Origin: Winogradskyella arenosi
Lineage (GTDB): Bacteria > Bacteroidota > Bacteroidia > Flavobacteriales > Flavobacteriaceae
NCBI RefSeq assembly: GCF_003337305.1
Contig: NZ_QPJO01000001.1
Location: 558,001-622,000, forward strand
Reading direction: 5' to 3'
DNA: 64,000 nucleotides
In this document: positions 33,775-43,507 of the stretch, one piece after another
Position numbering within the stretch: position 1 is the first letter of the stretch
How the letters are laid out: each line of letters begins with the position of its first letter
Translations under genes and position numbers: made by a program
Notes under the pieces: generated by a model
The model's database searches: none
What the model was told of the DNA's origin: nothing
What the model saw: only the letters and a program-made list of their open reading frames with translations

Positions 33775-34316
33775 AACGATTCTTAACGGTTTCTGTTGTT
33801 TTAGGAAGCTTGTTGTCTTGCAACAATACAAAGAAAGAAGGCGATACTGCGCCAGCATTTCCGGTAGAGGATATGCAAACTAAGCTTAAACCTATAGATA
33901 GTGTTCAGAGTACGACGCCAGAACCTGTATCTAAGGCGGCTTTAAAAGCCCAACTTATGGCGAAGGGGTATGAGGTGTTTGATTATGTAGACGCTAAAAC
34001 TCAAGATACCATTTTGATGCAAAAGTATTTTATGGCGTTTTTAAAGGAAGGACCAATTAGAAATCAGAATGAAGAAGAAGCTGCGCTTTTGCAAAAAGCT
34101 CATTTAGCGTATTTAGGGAAGATGTATGATTTAGGCTATGCCGATATTTCAGGACCCTTTGATGATGATGGGGTCATAAGAGGGATTACCATTTACAATG
34201 TGCCTACAAAACAGTTGGCGGATAGTTTGGCGCAAGCTGATCCTATGGTGCAATCTGGTCGTTTAAAGATTGAAATACATCCGTGGTGGGCCGCCAAAGG
34301 TTACCGCTTACGTTAA
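33762..34316 (+). CDS. YciI-like lipoprotein
   Basis: A 184-residue lipoprotein: signal MVYIKRFLTVSVVLGSLLSC with lipobox LLSC. A linker rich in S, T, E and P precedes a domain from about residue 85 that resembles the YciI family: YFMAFLKEGPIRNQ, a helical segment (QKAHLAYLGKMY), SGPFDDDGVIRGITIY and HPWW. YciI proteins are usually small cytoplasmic ones, so an exported, lipid-anchored version is unusual. Whether it is enzymatic is not known. It overlaps the CYTH gene by 13 nt in a different frame. Confidence 0.75.
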   Translation: MVYIKRFLTVSVVLGSLLSCNNTKKEGDTAPAFPVEDMQTKLKPIDSVQSTTPEPVSKAALKAQLMAKGYEVFDYVDAKTQDTILMQKYFMAFLKEGPIRNQNEEEAALLQKAHLAYLGKMYDLGYADISGPFDDDGVIRGITIYNVPTKQLADSLAQADPMVQSGRLKIEIHPWWAAKGYRLR

Positions 34317-34330
34317 AAACAATATGACAT

Positions 34331-34367
34331 AAAAAAAAGCTCTGAACAACTGTTCAGAGCTTTTTTT
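34331..34367. terminator. Bidirectional terminator between YciI lipoprotein and OmpA/TPR genes
   Basis: AGCTCTGAACA and TGTTCAGAGCT are perfect 11-bp arms around AC with long A and T runs outside. The core TGAACAACTGTTCA also occurs in the tandem sRNA-like units' terminator hairpin. Confidence 0.9.
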
Positions 34368-34388
34368 ATAAGTAAAATTCAATGGATT

Positions 34389-36302
34389 TTAGTTTTCTAC
34401 TGTTTCTGTAGTTACAATGATGAATTCAGAACGTCTGTTTTCAGCATGTTGTTCTTTAGTACATCCACCGGCACAATCTACTTTAGGCTCCGTTTCACCT
34501 TTACCTTCAGCAGTAATTCTAGAAGCATCAATACCTTTAGAAATTACATATTGTACAGTAGTCTTAGCTCTACGCTCAGAAAGATTAGCATTGTAAGACT
34601 CAGGACCTCTAACATCTGTATGCGACGTAGCTTTGATCTTCATTTCAGGATATTTGTTCATGATCTGAACTAATTTATCCAATTCAAAAGCAGCTTGTGC
34701 TGTAATATTAGATTTGTCGAAATCAAAATAGATAGGTGCTAAATCAATAGTTTCAGCTAATATTAATTTTTCGATAGGATCTAAAGAAATCTGAACGTCA
34801 TTTTCTTCTTCGTTCGTTCCTTTAACCGCGACTTTTTTACTGTCAAAACCATCCATTACAACTTCAAGTTCTGTGTCTTCATCACATTCTACCATGAATT
34901 CAGCAACACCTTCTTGATTTGTTGTTTTAGAAAGGACTTTATTTCCTTCAGCATCAAATAAAGCTACATTAGCGCCTGCAATTGGCTGACGTGTTTTGTC
35001 ATCTAAAACCGTTGCAACAATTAAAACATCACAAAGTGGTTGTAGTTTTTTGAATTCGTAGATATCATCACTTCCTTGTCCACCTTCTCTATTAGAAGAT
35101 ACTAAACCTTCGTTTTTCTCTTCATCAATTCTGAAAGCAAAATCATCAGCATTACTGTTAATTGGAATCCCAACATTACGTACCGTTGCTAATTTTCCAT
35201 CAACTTCTTTAGTGTAAAATACATCTAATCCTCCTAATCCTAAATGACCGTTAGAAGAGAAATAAAGGGTATTGTTACTGCTGATAAAAGGAAACATTTC
35301 TTGTGCTTCAGTGTTTACTTTCTGACCTAAATTAACAGGTTCTCCCACTGTACCATCTGCATTGATCTCTGCTTTGTAGATGTCGTAGTTTCCATAACCA
35401 CCTGGCATGTTAGAAGAAAAGTAAAGTGTTTTTCCATCGGCACTTACAGAAGGGTTTTTTACAGAATAGTTTTCGCTGTTGATCGCTAAACTCTCAATAG
35501 TATCCCACTCGTCACCTAATTTAGTAGCTTTAAATAAGTATACCTGGCTGAATCTAGCACTGCTGATAGAATCTTTTTGGTAATCTTTTTCAAAATAACT
35601 TTCTCTAGAAAAATACATGGTTTTTCCATCTGGTGTAAAAGACACTAAACCTTCATGGTATTTAGTGTTTAATTTACCTTCAGCTAAGGTTGCTGCTTGA
35701 GAGGTACCATCGGTATTTTTAGTTACCGTATAGATATCTAAAAACGGTTGCTCGTTCCATCCGTAAGTTTTACGGCTATCGTTACGACCAGAGGTAATGT
35801 ATAATTTACCATCATGCATGGTACCTCCAAAATCAGATTGCTCTGAGTTGTAATCTGCATTTTGAACGTTGAACTTTTTACCTTGTTCTAAGATCTTAGG
35901 AAGGTAATCTGGGTTCGCTCTAAATGCGGTAGCTCTGTTATCAGATGGACGCATAGATGCAAATTTTTCCATCTGTGCATTTGATTCTTCATACTTCCCA
36001 TTAGCCTTAAGCATCTGAGAGTATTTAAACACCATTTCTGGGTCTGTTGAAGTTTCTAAAGCTTTGGCATAGTAGCGTTCTGCTTCTACAGTATTAAAAA
36101 TGTTATAGTAGCTTTCTGCTAATTGTCCGTAAACATAGCTGTCTGCTTTTCCTTTTTCTACAAGCTTATTATAATCTTCTACGGCTTCTACAAACTCGTA
36201 ACGATCAAAATGCTTGTCTGCTTTTTTTGTGTCTTTGTTTTGAGCCGTTAAGCAAAAGCCACTCAACAACGCAGTAAATAATAAGGTATTAATGTTTTTC
36301 AT
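34389..36302 (-). CDS. OmpA-family protein with TPR and PD40 repeats
   Basis: A 637-residue cell-envelope protein. The signal peptide ends at LTAQ, then TPR-like helices (about 25-130), WD40/PD40-type beta-propeller repeats with LYITSGRNDS-, MYFSRES- and LYFSSNMPGGYGNYDIY-like motifs (about 165-410), a beta-sandwich regulatory-like domain (about 420-500) and an OmpA domain (about 520-637, IYFDFDKSNI ... HTDVRGPESYNANLSERRA). This architecture is typical of genes beside porP/sprF. It presumably holds the T9SS-linked complex to peptidoglycan. It is last in the adhesin-porP operon. Confidence 0.87.
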   Translation of the reverse strand: MKNINTLLFTALLSGFCLTAQNKDTKKADKHFDRYEFVEAVEDYNKLVEKGKADSYVYGQLAESYYNIFNTVEAERYYAKALETSTDPEMVFKYSQMLKANGKYEESNAQMEKFASMRPSDNRATAFRANPDYLPKILEQGKKFNVQNADYNSEQSDFGGTMHDGKLYITSGRNDSRKTYGWNEQPFLDIYTVTKNTDGTSQAATLAEGKLNTKYHEGLVSFTPDGKTMYFSRESYFEKDYQKDSISSARFSQVYLFKATKLGDEWDTIESLAINSENYSVKNPSVSADGKTLYFSSNMPGGYGNYDIYKAEINADGTVGEPVNLGQKVNTEAQEMFPFISSNNTLYFSSNGHLGLGGLDVFYTKEVDGKLATVRNVGIPINSNADDFAFRIDEEKNEGLVSSNREGGQGSDDIYEFKKLQPLCDVLIVATVLDDKTRQPIAGANVALFDAEGNKVLSKTTNQEGVAEFMVECDEDTELEVVMDGFDSKKVAVKGTNEEENDVQISLDPIEKLILAETIDLAPIYFDFDKSNITAQAAFELDKLVQIMNKYPEMKIKATSHTDVRGPESYNANLSERRAKTTVQYVISKGIDASRITAEGKGETEPKVDCAGGCTKEQHAENRRSEFIIVTTETVEN

Positions 36303-36323
36303 AATTGTTTTTAGCTTAGCTGA

Positions 36324-37229
36324 TTAAAAGTATCTAGGAGAACGTGAAACGCGTTTTGGGAAATTAAGATCAAATAATAACATAATTTCGTGAGATGCTG
36401 GGGCGTAATCCTTGATGTCTGAAGATACAGCATCGTAAGCATATCCAATTCTTACCGAAGGTGTGATTGCAAAATTGATTAATCCTGAGAATGAATCATC
36501 TAAACGGTAAGACGCTCCAATTTCTAATTTTTTATAGAACCTAGCGTTTAGGTTAACATCAAAAGATGTTGGCGCATCAAAAGCCGACTTAAACATTACT
36601 GATGGTTTTAACTCGGTATTAGGTGAAAGGTCAAATACATAACCCCCTGTTAAGAAATAGTGTTGTGTTTCTGATCCTATTTTACGACCATCATTATCTA
36701 AGTGAACAGATGATAATAAGTTTGGTGCAGAAAACGATACGTAATATTTATCGGTGTAGTAAAAGAACCCCGCTCCAATATTAGGCGTTGTTGTATTGAC
36801 ATCCTGAGAGAAAAAATCATCTGTAGGATCTACAACATCTAAACTTGTTAAACCAATATCATGAAATGTAGCTCCAGCTTTTACACCAAAGGCAAGGCGG
36901 TGTTCACCGCCAAGCTTTAGAGTGTATGAAAGATCTACGTAAGCATTGGTTTCATTTACAGGACCAATGTGATCTGAAATAACAGAGGCACCTAGTCCTA
37001 AATTGCTACCAATTGGAGCGTGACCGAAAAACGTTCCTGTTTCCGGTGCTCCATCAATTTTAGTCCATTGATTTCTGTACAATAATCCGAAAGACAGATT
37101 GTCTTTCGACCCTGCATAGGCCGGGTTGATTATGTTCATATTATACATGTACTGTGTGTACTGAGGATCTTGTTGTCCGTGCATTTTAAATGCCAATAGC
37201 AAGATCGCTATAATAGTGAGTTTTTTCAT
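36324..37229 (-). CDS. PorP/SprF-family outer-membrane protein
   Basis: A 301-residue type IX secretion-linked membrane protein. The signal peptide ends near MHGQ, followed by QDPQYTQYMYNMNIINPAYAGS, the hallmark opening of this family. The rest alternates hydrophobic and aromatic residues as in a beta-barrel and ends in aromatic RYF. SprF of Flavobacterium johnsoniae is needed to secrete the adhesin SprB, and relatives sit beside type B cargo genes. The adjacent 2007-residue cargo gene fits that rule. It is preceded by the adhesin gene (29-bp gap) and followed by the OmpA gene (21-bp gap). Confidence 0.9.
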   Translation of the reverse strand: MKKLTIIAILLLAFKMHGQQDPQYTQYMYNMNIINPAYAGSKDNLSFGLLYRNQWTKIDGAPETGTFFGHAPIGSNLGLGASVISDHIGPVNETNAYVDLSYTLKLGGEHRLAFGVKAGATFHDIGLTSLDVVDPTDDFFSQDVNTTTPNIGAGFFYYTDKYYVSFSAPNLLSSVHLDNDGRKIGSETQHYFLTGGYVFDLSPNTELKPSVMFKSAFDAPTSFDVNLNARFYKKLEIGASYRLDDSFSGLINFAITPSVRIGYAYDAVSSDIKDYAPASHEIMLLFDLNFPKRVSRSPRYF

Positions 37230-37258
37230 TATAAGTTGTAGTTGATTCTGTTATTTGA

Positions 37259-40200
37259 TTATCTGTTAATATATACCCAAGCACTCTTAGACTTCGTTCC
37301 ACCTTCGTAAATAACGGTGTAGAAATAAGTTCCTACAGGTAGTTCTTCTCCATCATCAGTTTGTCCATGCCACTCGTTAGTATAATTGTTTTTGAAGTAT
37401 ACTCGTGTACCGTATCTGTTGAAGATTTCTAATTTAGAAACATCGAAGCTACTTAAATCAAAAGTATCATTCTTACCATCATTGTTAGGTGAGATCCCTT
37501 CAGGGAAAATACAAGATTCAGCTTCTTCTACCTCAATGTCAACCGTGTTTGTACAACCTGAGTTATTAAATTCAATAATCGCTGTATAATCTCCTGGTAA
37601 TAAAACTGTATCTAAAATTAAACCTGTACCTGGTGTTGATGTTCCGTTGTATTCCCATGTTACAGTAACTTCAGATTCTGTAAAGTTATCTGGAGTAATA
37701 CCAATGGTTACTGGTACTGTAGCATTAGGACATACAATGTTGTTAAAGCTAGAATCAACTGAAGCTAAAGGAACAAGGTTAATCACTAAGTTAAATGATG
37801 TTGTTTCATAACATCCTGTTACACTGTCTTCAGCTCTTACGTAAACGGTTTCACCGCTACTTGCATAAGGACTTGCTAATGGTGCAGTTCCTGCTTCAGC
37901 ATCGTCTAAAGAAGTGTGGTAACTCATCACCATGTTAGGGTCTGTTGTTACTTCATCATCTATAGAAACTAAATCAAATTCTGTTGAACCATCAACAACA
38001 CCATCTAAATCATCACAAACGATGAAATCTTCTGGTTGGTTAATTTCTGGTCTTGGGTTTACAATTAATGAAACTTCAGATATTTCTCTACATCCTAAGT
38101 AACCATTATTGTAAGCTTCAGTATCTTCAATACGGATCACTAAATCTTCTCCAGTTGATGTGTAAGGTGAAGTTACAGCGTTGATCGCTTGGTTAGCATC
38201 ATTTGTTGTTAAGTAATACGTTACTGTATAACCGTCTAAGGCTAATGAGGCTGTAAGCGCATCTAGATCAAATACTTCAGACCCGTCAGCTTCAGGACCA
38301 TCACATGCAATAAGTTCTTGTGGCTCTACCGCTGGTGCAGCATCATAAAGGTTAATGATAACTTCCTGAGATAATGCAGAAGAGTTACACTGCGAATCAA
38401 AGGCTAAAACTTGGTAGGTTCCAGATTCTGTTACCGTTAAGTCTGTTGCGTTTGCTCCTGTAATTTCTACACCATCTTTAGTCCATACAAAATCATCTGC
38501 GAATGGCGAGTAAGTTTCAATAACAATAGAACTGTATCCACATAACGATACTTCGTCCGCTTCTGCAGGATCATTGTTAGGATCGATGTAAACATCATCA
38601 CTTACAAGAGAAGCCGTAATATCTGCAATAGTACTACCTGCACCTGCACCACCAATATTGGTTTGTCTTACTTGAATAACACCTGGTTCTGCTTCGAAGT
38701 TTGTAATTAATAGTAAATAAATTTCACCTTGGGTAGCATTTAAAAGTGTTACGTTTTCAACAGGTGCTGCAGAATAACTACAATCGACTACTGATGATAA
38801 GTTACATAAATCATCTCCTGGAGCAAATGGTCCCCAAAGGATAAAATCGACATCGAGCTCATCTCCAATTGGATTGTCATTACTATCAAAAGCGGTATTC
38901 TGAACCATTTCAATTAAAATATCTCCAGATGTTCCAATCTCTAATACACTATAAGTTGGGTTTGGAGTGGTAAATAAACAGTCAATTGTTCCTTCACCAG
39001 GTTCTATTCCAATAGTGTTGTAAGTATATAAGATGTCTGTAGCATCACTACCACTACAATAGTTGTCTGCAAGACTACATGTTAAGTTAACTGGCGCAAC
39101 ATAAGGCGTAATACACAAATCAAAGGTTGTTGTTTCGTTTGTATTTTGACCAGAGAAAATTCTAATATAATAAGTATTTCCTATTGTAAGTTGAGGTGTA
39201 ACACTAGATAATAGTGTAAAGTCCGAGGTACATGCTATTTCTGTTAAACCATCACAAGTACCTTCGTAAAGGGCATGGTCAATATCGGTTGTGTTACTTC
39301 CAGCAAGATTAGTTAATGAAATAAGTTGGTATTCGCTAGTTGCTACAAACTGGAACCAAACGTCGTCATTGGCATTTGGACTACAAGACGGTTCAGTAAC
39401 ATTTGATGCTGAGGCACCAAATAATGTTCCTGGTGTACTTTGTACACATAAAATATCGTCATTAACAAAAGCTACAGTAGCTTCACAAGGTTCATCGTTG
39501 ACAGGAGGACAAGCAACCATGAGGAGCGTATTACTACTTATTGTACAGTTATTATCTTGCTCATTAGTGATAAATACTTTCACTTCAGTACCAAAGTCAA
39601 AAGGACCTACGGTATAGATACCAGATTCAGTAACTTGTTCAGTATCTGTATTTACATTGTTAGATATTTCTAAACTATCAGCGTCACCAATACTTGAGAT
39701 ATCAACACTAACGCTGAATTGATCTGTATCACAATCAGGAACAAGAGTATATTCTGCTTCAGAAAGTGTACAAGTTAATTCTTGGATATTCACTGTAAAG
39801 TCTAAGGTTACCCCAGAAGTACCGTTATAACATGGTGTAGGAGTAGAAAAGTTAGCTGAACCAATACGTAGTCTATGCTCACCTAAAGTTGCGGTAGCAG
39901 GCATAACGAATGAAGCGTCTAATAGGTGAGATGGTACACCAAATCCAGCTCCTGCTGATTCTCCGTCGAAAACCATCTCTGAGTCATCAAATACTAAATC
40001 ATCATTAAAATCGATCCAAACTGTTGTATAGTAAGTTGAAGCATGTCCAAATTCAATTTCAAGATTGGTCTCAATTCCTTGAAAAGCGTTTACAACAGGT
40101 GTTAGGTGACTTTCGTAATTCACATCTCCTACACTAGGAAAGTCAGTAAATCCAAGCGTTACATTGTCTACACCAGATCCGGTATTACTTGAAGGAATAG

Positions 40201-43200
40201 ATTCACAGTACCCTGTATAGAACTCATAAGGTCCGAAAAAAGAGCTGATATCATCGGTACTACAAATTGATCTTACGTAGAATTCGTACGCAGTGTCAGG
40301 CTCTAAATCCGATAGCACATAAGGGTTAGTTGTAATATCATCGATAATAGTACCGTTTCCTAAAAGGAAACCAGCTTCACCGTATTGAATACTCCAAGCT
40401 GACGATGAACCTGTTTCTGTCCATCCTATTTCTGTCGATGTTAACGATAAATTAGTCGCTGTTAAATCTGTTGGCTCAGGACATGTAGGGATTCCTCTAA
40501 CTCTAAAGTTATCTACAAAAACCTGATTATCTTCAGAATCATCTACTGTACCTTCAGAGGCATAAATAGCAAACTGAGCGTTTTGTCCACTGTAAGCGGT
40601 TAAATCTACAACAGGGTGTTCACCGTTAGCAGCAACAACAGAGGTATTATCATAAGTTAATAATGGTGTCCATGTTGCTCCGTTATCGGTTGTTATTAAT
40701 AATTGAACAATATCATCAGAACCAAGTGTACCAGCTTCAGAACTACTTCCATATTGCATAATTCCAAAATCAAACTCTACCTGGAAAGGTCCTCCGGTTA
40801 AATCAAATACTGGAGAAATGATCCAATCGCTTTTTGTGGCTAGCCATAAATTAATTTGATAAGCTCCTGTGGTTCCATTATTTAAGAAACCATCTGTTCC
40901 CCAAGAACTTCCTCCAATATCTCCTGGTCCTGTTGTAGCATCGCCACTATCAGCCTCTTCCCAACAGTCTGGAGTAATGGTTGAGAAGTTTTGAATATAA
41001 TCAGGAATGAATATATCACATAATGTTGTGAAAGAAATTGGGCCTGTAAATGAACTTAAGTCACCATTACAATTTGATTGTATGTAAAAATCGTAAGTTG
41101 TAATAGGATTCAGTCCTGTTGCTATATATGGGTTTGTAATATTGGTAGCAGTTGGTGTACCTGTTGGCTCTTCTCCCGTTTCTACAATTTCAATATTCCA
41201 AACCGTAGAAGTACCTGCTTCAGTCCAAGATAATTCTGCTCCTGTTGAAGTAATATTAGTAACTTCTAAGTCTGTTGGTTCTGGACAAGTTGGAATGTCT
41301 CTAACTTGAAAATTATCAACGAATACTTGAACATCTACATTGTCATCTACTGTACCTTCTGAAGCAAGAATACCAAATTGTACGGTTTGACCACTATATG
41401 CCGTTAAATCTACAACAGGGTGTGATCCGGTTGCTGGAACTACAGAGGTAGTGTCGTAGTTTAAAAGCGATACCCAAGTGGCACCATTATCTGTAGTTAT
41501 TAAAAGATCAACAGTATCATCAGATCCTAAAGTTCCTGCAACAGTTGAACTACCATAATCCATGATTCCAAAATCAAACTCTACTTGAAAAGGACCACCA
41601 GTTAAATCAAATTGTGGTGAAAGTAACCAATCACTTTTTGAAGCTAACCATAAATTAATAGCATATGCTCCAGTGAAACCATTGTTAAGGAATCCGTCTG
41701 TTATCCAAGAACTCGCACCTAAATCCGTTGGGCCAGTTGTTATATCTCCATCATCAGCTTCTTCCCAGCACTCAGGAGTAACAGTTCCGGTGGCATCTGT
41801 AAAATCTTGTAAGTAATCAGGAGAAATAACATCACAAAGTGTAGTAAAGGAGTAAGGTCCTGCCCAAGTACTCAATTCTGATCCACAATTGGCTTGTACA
41901 TAGAAATCATAGGTTGACAAACCAGCAAGTCCTGTTACAGTGTAAGGATTATAGACATCATTTGCTGTTGGTGTTCCTGTTGGTTCTGTACCTGCAGCAA
42001 CAACTTCAATATTCCATTGTGATACGGTTCCCGTTTGATCCCAACTTAATGAAGCACTATTTGCACCAATTTCAGATGCGTCTAAGGCACTAGGAGGAAT
42101 ACAGTTCGGTGCAGCTGTAACATTAATTGAAGTATCTATAGTTACACCATAAGACCCTGAATAACATGGGTTAGGAGATGTTTGGCCTGAGTCAGCCGTA
42201 CCAATTCTCATGTTATAAATACCTAAAGGTAAATCTGGCATTAAGAAAGAGGCATTGAGTGTAGTGGGATTGTTAAAAAGAGATTCACCTTGAAAAAACA
42301 ATTCTGTCTCGTTATCATAAATTAAATCGTTATTTAAATCAATCCAAACATTGGTATTGTAGGCGTACCCTGTTGTAAAGGTAATTTGTAAATTCGCTGT
42401 TACTGAAGCAGCTAAATCTACAGTAGTTGCTGTAAAATCTTCATAGGTAAGATCTCCTCCTGAGGTTAAAGTTTCTGTACCTAATTGTATTTGAGATATC
42501 CCAGTACCATCATTACTTGTTGGTATTGATTCGCAATATCCGGTAAATACTGTAAATGGTCCAACCCATTCACTAGTTCCGTTTTCTGTACCACAATCTG
42601 CTTGATAATAAATAAAATAGGTAGCAGATTCGCTTAATCCTGTAAGCGCTGCTTCAGGAGTTCCTGTAACCACTAATGTAGTCTCTGCATCTCCAGTGCC
42701 TGGGACAAAGTTTTCTGTTTTATATTCTAAGTTCCATGTAGTTTCAGATAAACCAGCATTCCATTCTAAATCTACAGATGTTGTTGTTAATCCTGTTGTT
42801 GTTATACCTGTAGGGGTTATACATGTAGGACTTTCAAGTAGAGTTACTGTAATGTTAGACCAATTGGCGTCAGAACCTGAATAGGTTTGATCCAGAATTA
42901 TATCGAAATATCCATCTGTAGAGGGTACATAAACCGCAGGTAAATCACCTTCAAAAGTCAATGTAGTGTCAGAACTAGATAAAGCACTTCCATCAGTAGC
43001 TTCAAGAGAAAGAGCGCCTGCTGTTGTTGTAATTGTGAGTTCTGCTTCAGATGACCAAGGTCCGCCTTCGCCAGCTGACCAATCTACAGTTATAGAAAAT
43101 GAGCTGTAGCTACCTGATGCACCTGCTGGTACCCCAGCTGTATTTGCAACATCATTTAAACTAAGCGTCACTGGTGACCCCGAAACCACATTGGTCGGGC

Positions 43201-43282
43201 CTGTAATTGTGGGGAAATTATACTGTGCTGTTGCCGTAAGGCAAAAACCTAGCATAATTAAAAAGAGAGTAATTTTTTTCAT
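37259..43282 (-). CDS. Giant T9SS type B cargo protein, adhesin-like
   Basis: A 2007-residue exported protein. The signal peptide ends TATAQ. In order: an N-terminal beta domain (21-150), FN3 (153-246), GEVED-like (250-390), FN3 (393-482), MAM/anchor-like beta domain (485-665), FN3 (666-754), a second copy of the anchor-like domain (755-932), FN3 (933-1023), a second GEVED-like domain (1026-1166), more beta domains including a PPC-like segment near 1280-1400, and Ig-like regions. The C-terminus (FPEGISPNNDGKNDTF ... GTYFYTVIYEG) is a gliding-motility-associated type B sorting signal. It probably mediates adhesion or gliding. It starts the three-gene operon with porP and the OmpA gene. Confidence 0.9.
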   Translation of the reverse strand: MKKITLFLIMLGFCLTATAQYNFPTITGPTNVVSGSPVTLSLNDVANTAGVPAGASGSYSSFSITVDWSAGEGGPWSSEAELTITTTAGALSLEATDGSALSSSDTTLTFEGDLPAVYVPSTDGYFDIILDQTYSGSDANWSNITVTLLESPTCITPTGITTTGLTTTSVDLEWNAGLSETTWNLEYKTENFVPGTGDAETTLVVTGTPEAALTGLSESATYFIYYQADCGTENGTSEWVGPFTVFTGYCESIPTSNDGTGISQIQLGTETLTSGGDLTYEDFTATTVDLAASVTANLQITFTTGYAYNTNVWIDLNNDLIYDNETELFFQGESLFNNPTTLNASFLMPDLPLGIYNMRIGTADSGQTSPNPCYSGSYGVTIDTSINVTAAPNCIPPSALDASEIGANSASLSWDQTGTVSQWNIEVVAAGTEPTGTPTANDVYNPYTVTGLAGLSTYDFYVQANCGSELSTWAGPYSFTTLCDVISPDYLQDFTDATGTVTPECWEEADDGDITTGPTDLGASSWITDGFLNNGFTGAYAINLWLASKSDWLLSPQFDLTGGPFQVEFDFGIMDYGSSTVAGTLGSDDTVDLLITTDNGATWVSLLNYDTTSVVPATGSHPVVDLTAYSGQTVQFGILASEGTVDDNVDVQVFVDNFQVRDIPTCPEPTDLEVTNITSTGAELSWTEAGTSTVWNIEIVETGEEPTGTPTATNITNPYIATGLNPITTYDFYIQSNCNGDLSSFTGPISFTTLCDIFIPDYIQNFSTITPDCWEEADSGDATTGPGDIGGSSWGTDGFLNNGTTGAYQINLWLATKSDWIISPVFDLTGGPFQVEFDFGIMQYGSSSEAGTLGSDDIVQLLITTDNGATWTPLLTYDNTSVVAANGEHPVVDLTAYSGQNAQFAIYASEGTVDDSEDNQVFVDNFRVRGIPTCPEPTDLTATNLSLTSTEIGWTETGSSSAWSIQYGEAGFLLGNGTIIDDITTNPYVLSDLEPDTAYEFYVRSICSTDDISSFFGPYEFYTGYCESIPSSNTGSGVDNVTLGFTDFPSVGDVNYESHLTPVVNAFQGIETNLEIEFGHASTYYTTVWIDFNDDLVFDDSEMVFDGESAGAGFGVPSHLLDASFVMPATATLGEHRLRIGSANFSTPTPCYNGTSGVTLDFTVNIQELTCTLSEAEYTLVPDCDTDQFSVSVDISSIGDADSLEISNNVNTDTEQVTESGIYTVGPFDFGTEVKVFITNEQDNNCTISSNTLLMVACPPVNDEPCEATVAFVNDDILCVQSTPGTLFGASASNVTEPSCSPNANDDVWFQFVATSEYQLISLTNLAGSNTTDIDHALYEGTCDGLTEIACTSDFTLLSSVTPQLTIGNTYYIRIFSGQNTNETTTFDLCITPYVAPVNLTCSLADNYCSGSDATDILYTYNTIGIEPGEGTIDCLFTTPNPTYSVLEIGTSGDILIEMVQNTAFDSNDNPIGDELDVDFILWGPFAPGDDLCNLSSVVDCSYSAAPVENVTLLNATQGEIYLLLITNFEAEPGVIQVRQTNIGGAGAGSTIADITASLVSDDVYIDPNNDPAEADEVSLCGYSSIVIETYSPFADDFVWTKDGVEITGANATDLTVTESGTYQVLAFDSQCNSSALSQEVIINLYDAAPAVEPQELIACDGPEADGSEVFDLDALTASLALDGYTVTYYLTTNDANQAINAVTSPYTSTGEDLVIRIEDTEAYNNGYLGCREISEVSLIVNPRPEINQPEDFIVCDDLDGVVDGSTEFDLVSIDDEVTTDPNMVMSYHTSLDDAEAGTAPLASPYASSGETVYVRAEDSVTGCYETTSFNLVINLVPLASVDSSFNNIVCPNATVPVTIGITPDNFTESEVTVTWEYNGTSTPGTGLILDTVLLPGDYTAIIEFNNSGCTNTVDIEVEEAESCIFPEGISPNNDGKNDTFDLSSFDVSKLEIFNRYGTRVYFKNNYTNEWHGQTDDGEELPVGTYFYTVIYEGGTKSKSAWVYINR
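40487..41830 (-). repeat. Tandem internal duplication in the adhesin gene (anchor domain plus FN3)
   Basis: Residues 485-665 and 755-932 are two copies of one ~180-residue domain (shared DYLQ/DYIQ start, CWEEAD, FLNNG, TGGPFQVEFDFGIM, VDLTAYSGQ and VFVDNF segments), each followed by an FN3 domain starting TCPEPTDL. The protein copies are very similar, but third-codon positions differ widely, pointing to an old duplication held by selection. Confidence 0.85.
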
Positions 43283-43417
43283 TAGTAATCGGTTTGTTAA
43301 AAATTGTTCATTTCCTCTATAACCTTTTGATTATAAAGAGATTTGTTAGTTAGACAGAAAATTAGAGATGAAAACTGTATAGTTAGTGTTGGTTGGACAG
43401 CATTATCTATACGATCC

Positions 43418-43445
43418 CGAATATATAAAAAAGCAGTATTAACAA
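43418..43445 (-). promoter_or_regulatory. Candidate promoter of the adhesin-porP-ompA operon
   Basis: On the minus strand TTG, 17 nt, TATATTCG (one mismatch to TAnnTTTG), about 135 bp before the adhesin start. This would give a long leader. Confidence 0.4.
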
Positions 43446-43507
43446 GGTGTTAACAGTGCTAAAATAGATTAACGACATTTTTTATCGTTGAAAGGTTTGG
43501 TTGTTTT

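Noticed and set aside
43471..43495. AACGA/TCGTT hairpin after the EEP gene as its terminator
   Set aside because: The stem is only 5 bp and AT-rich, too weak to support.
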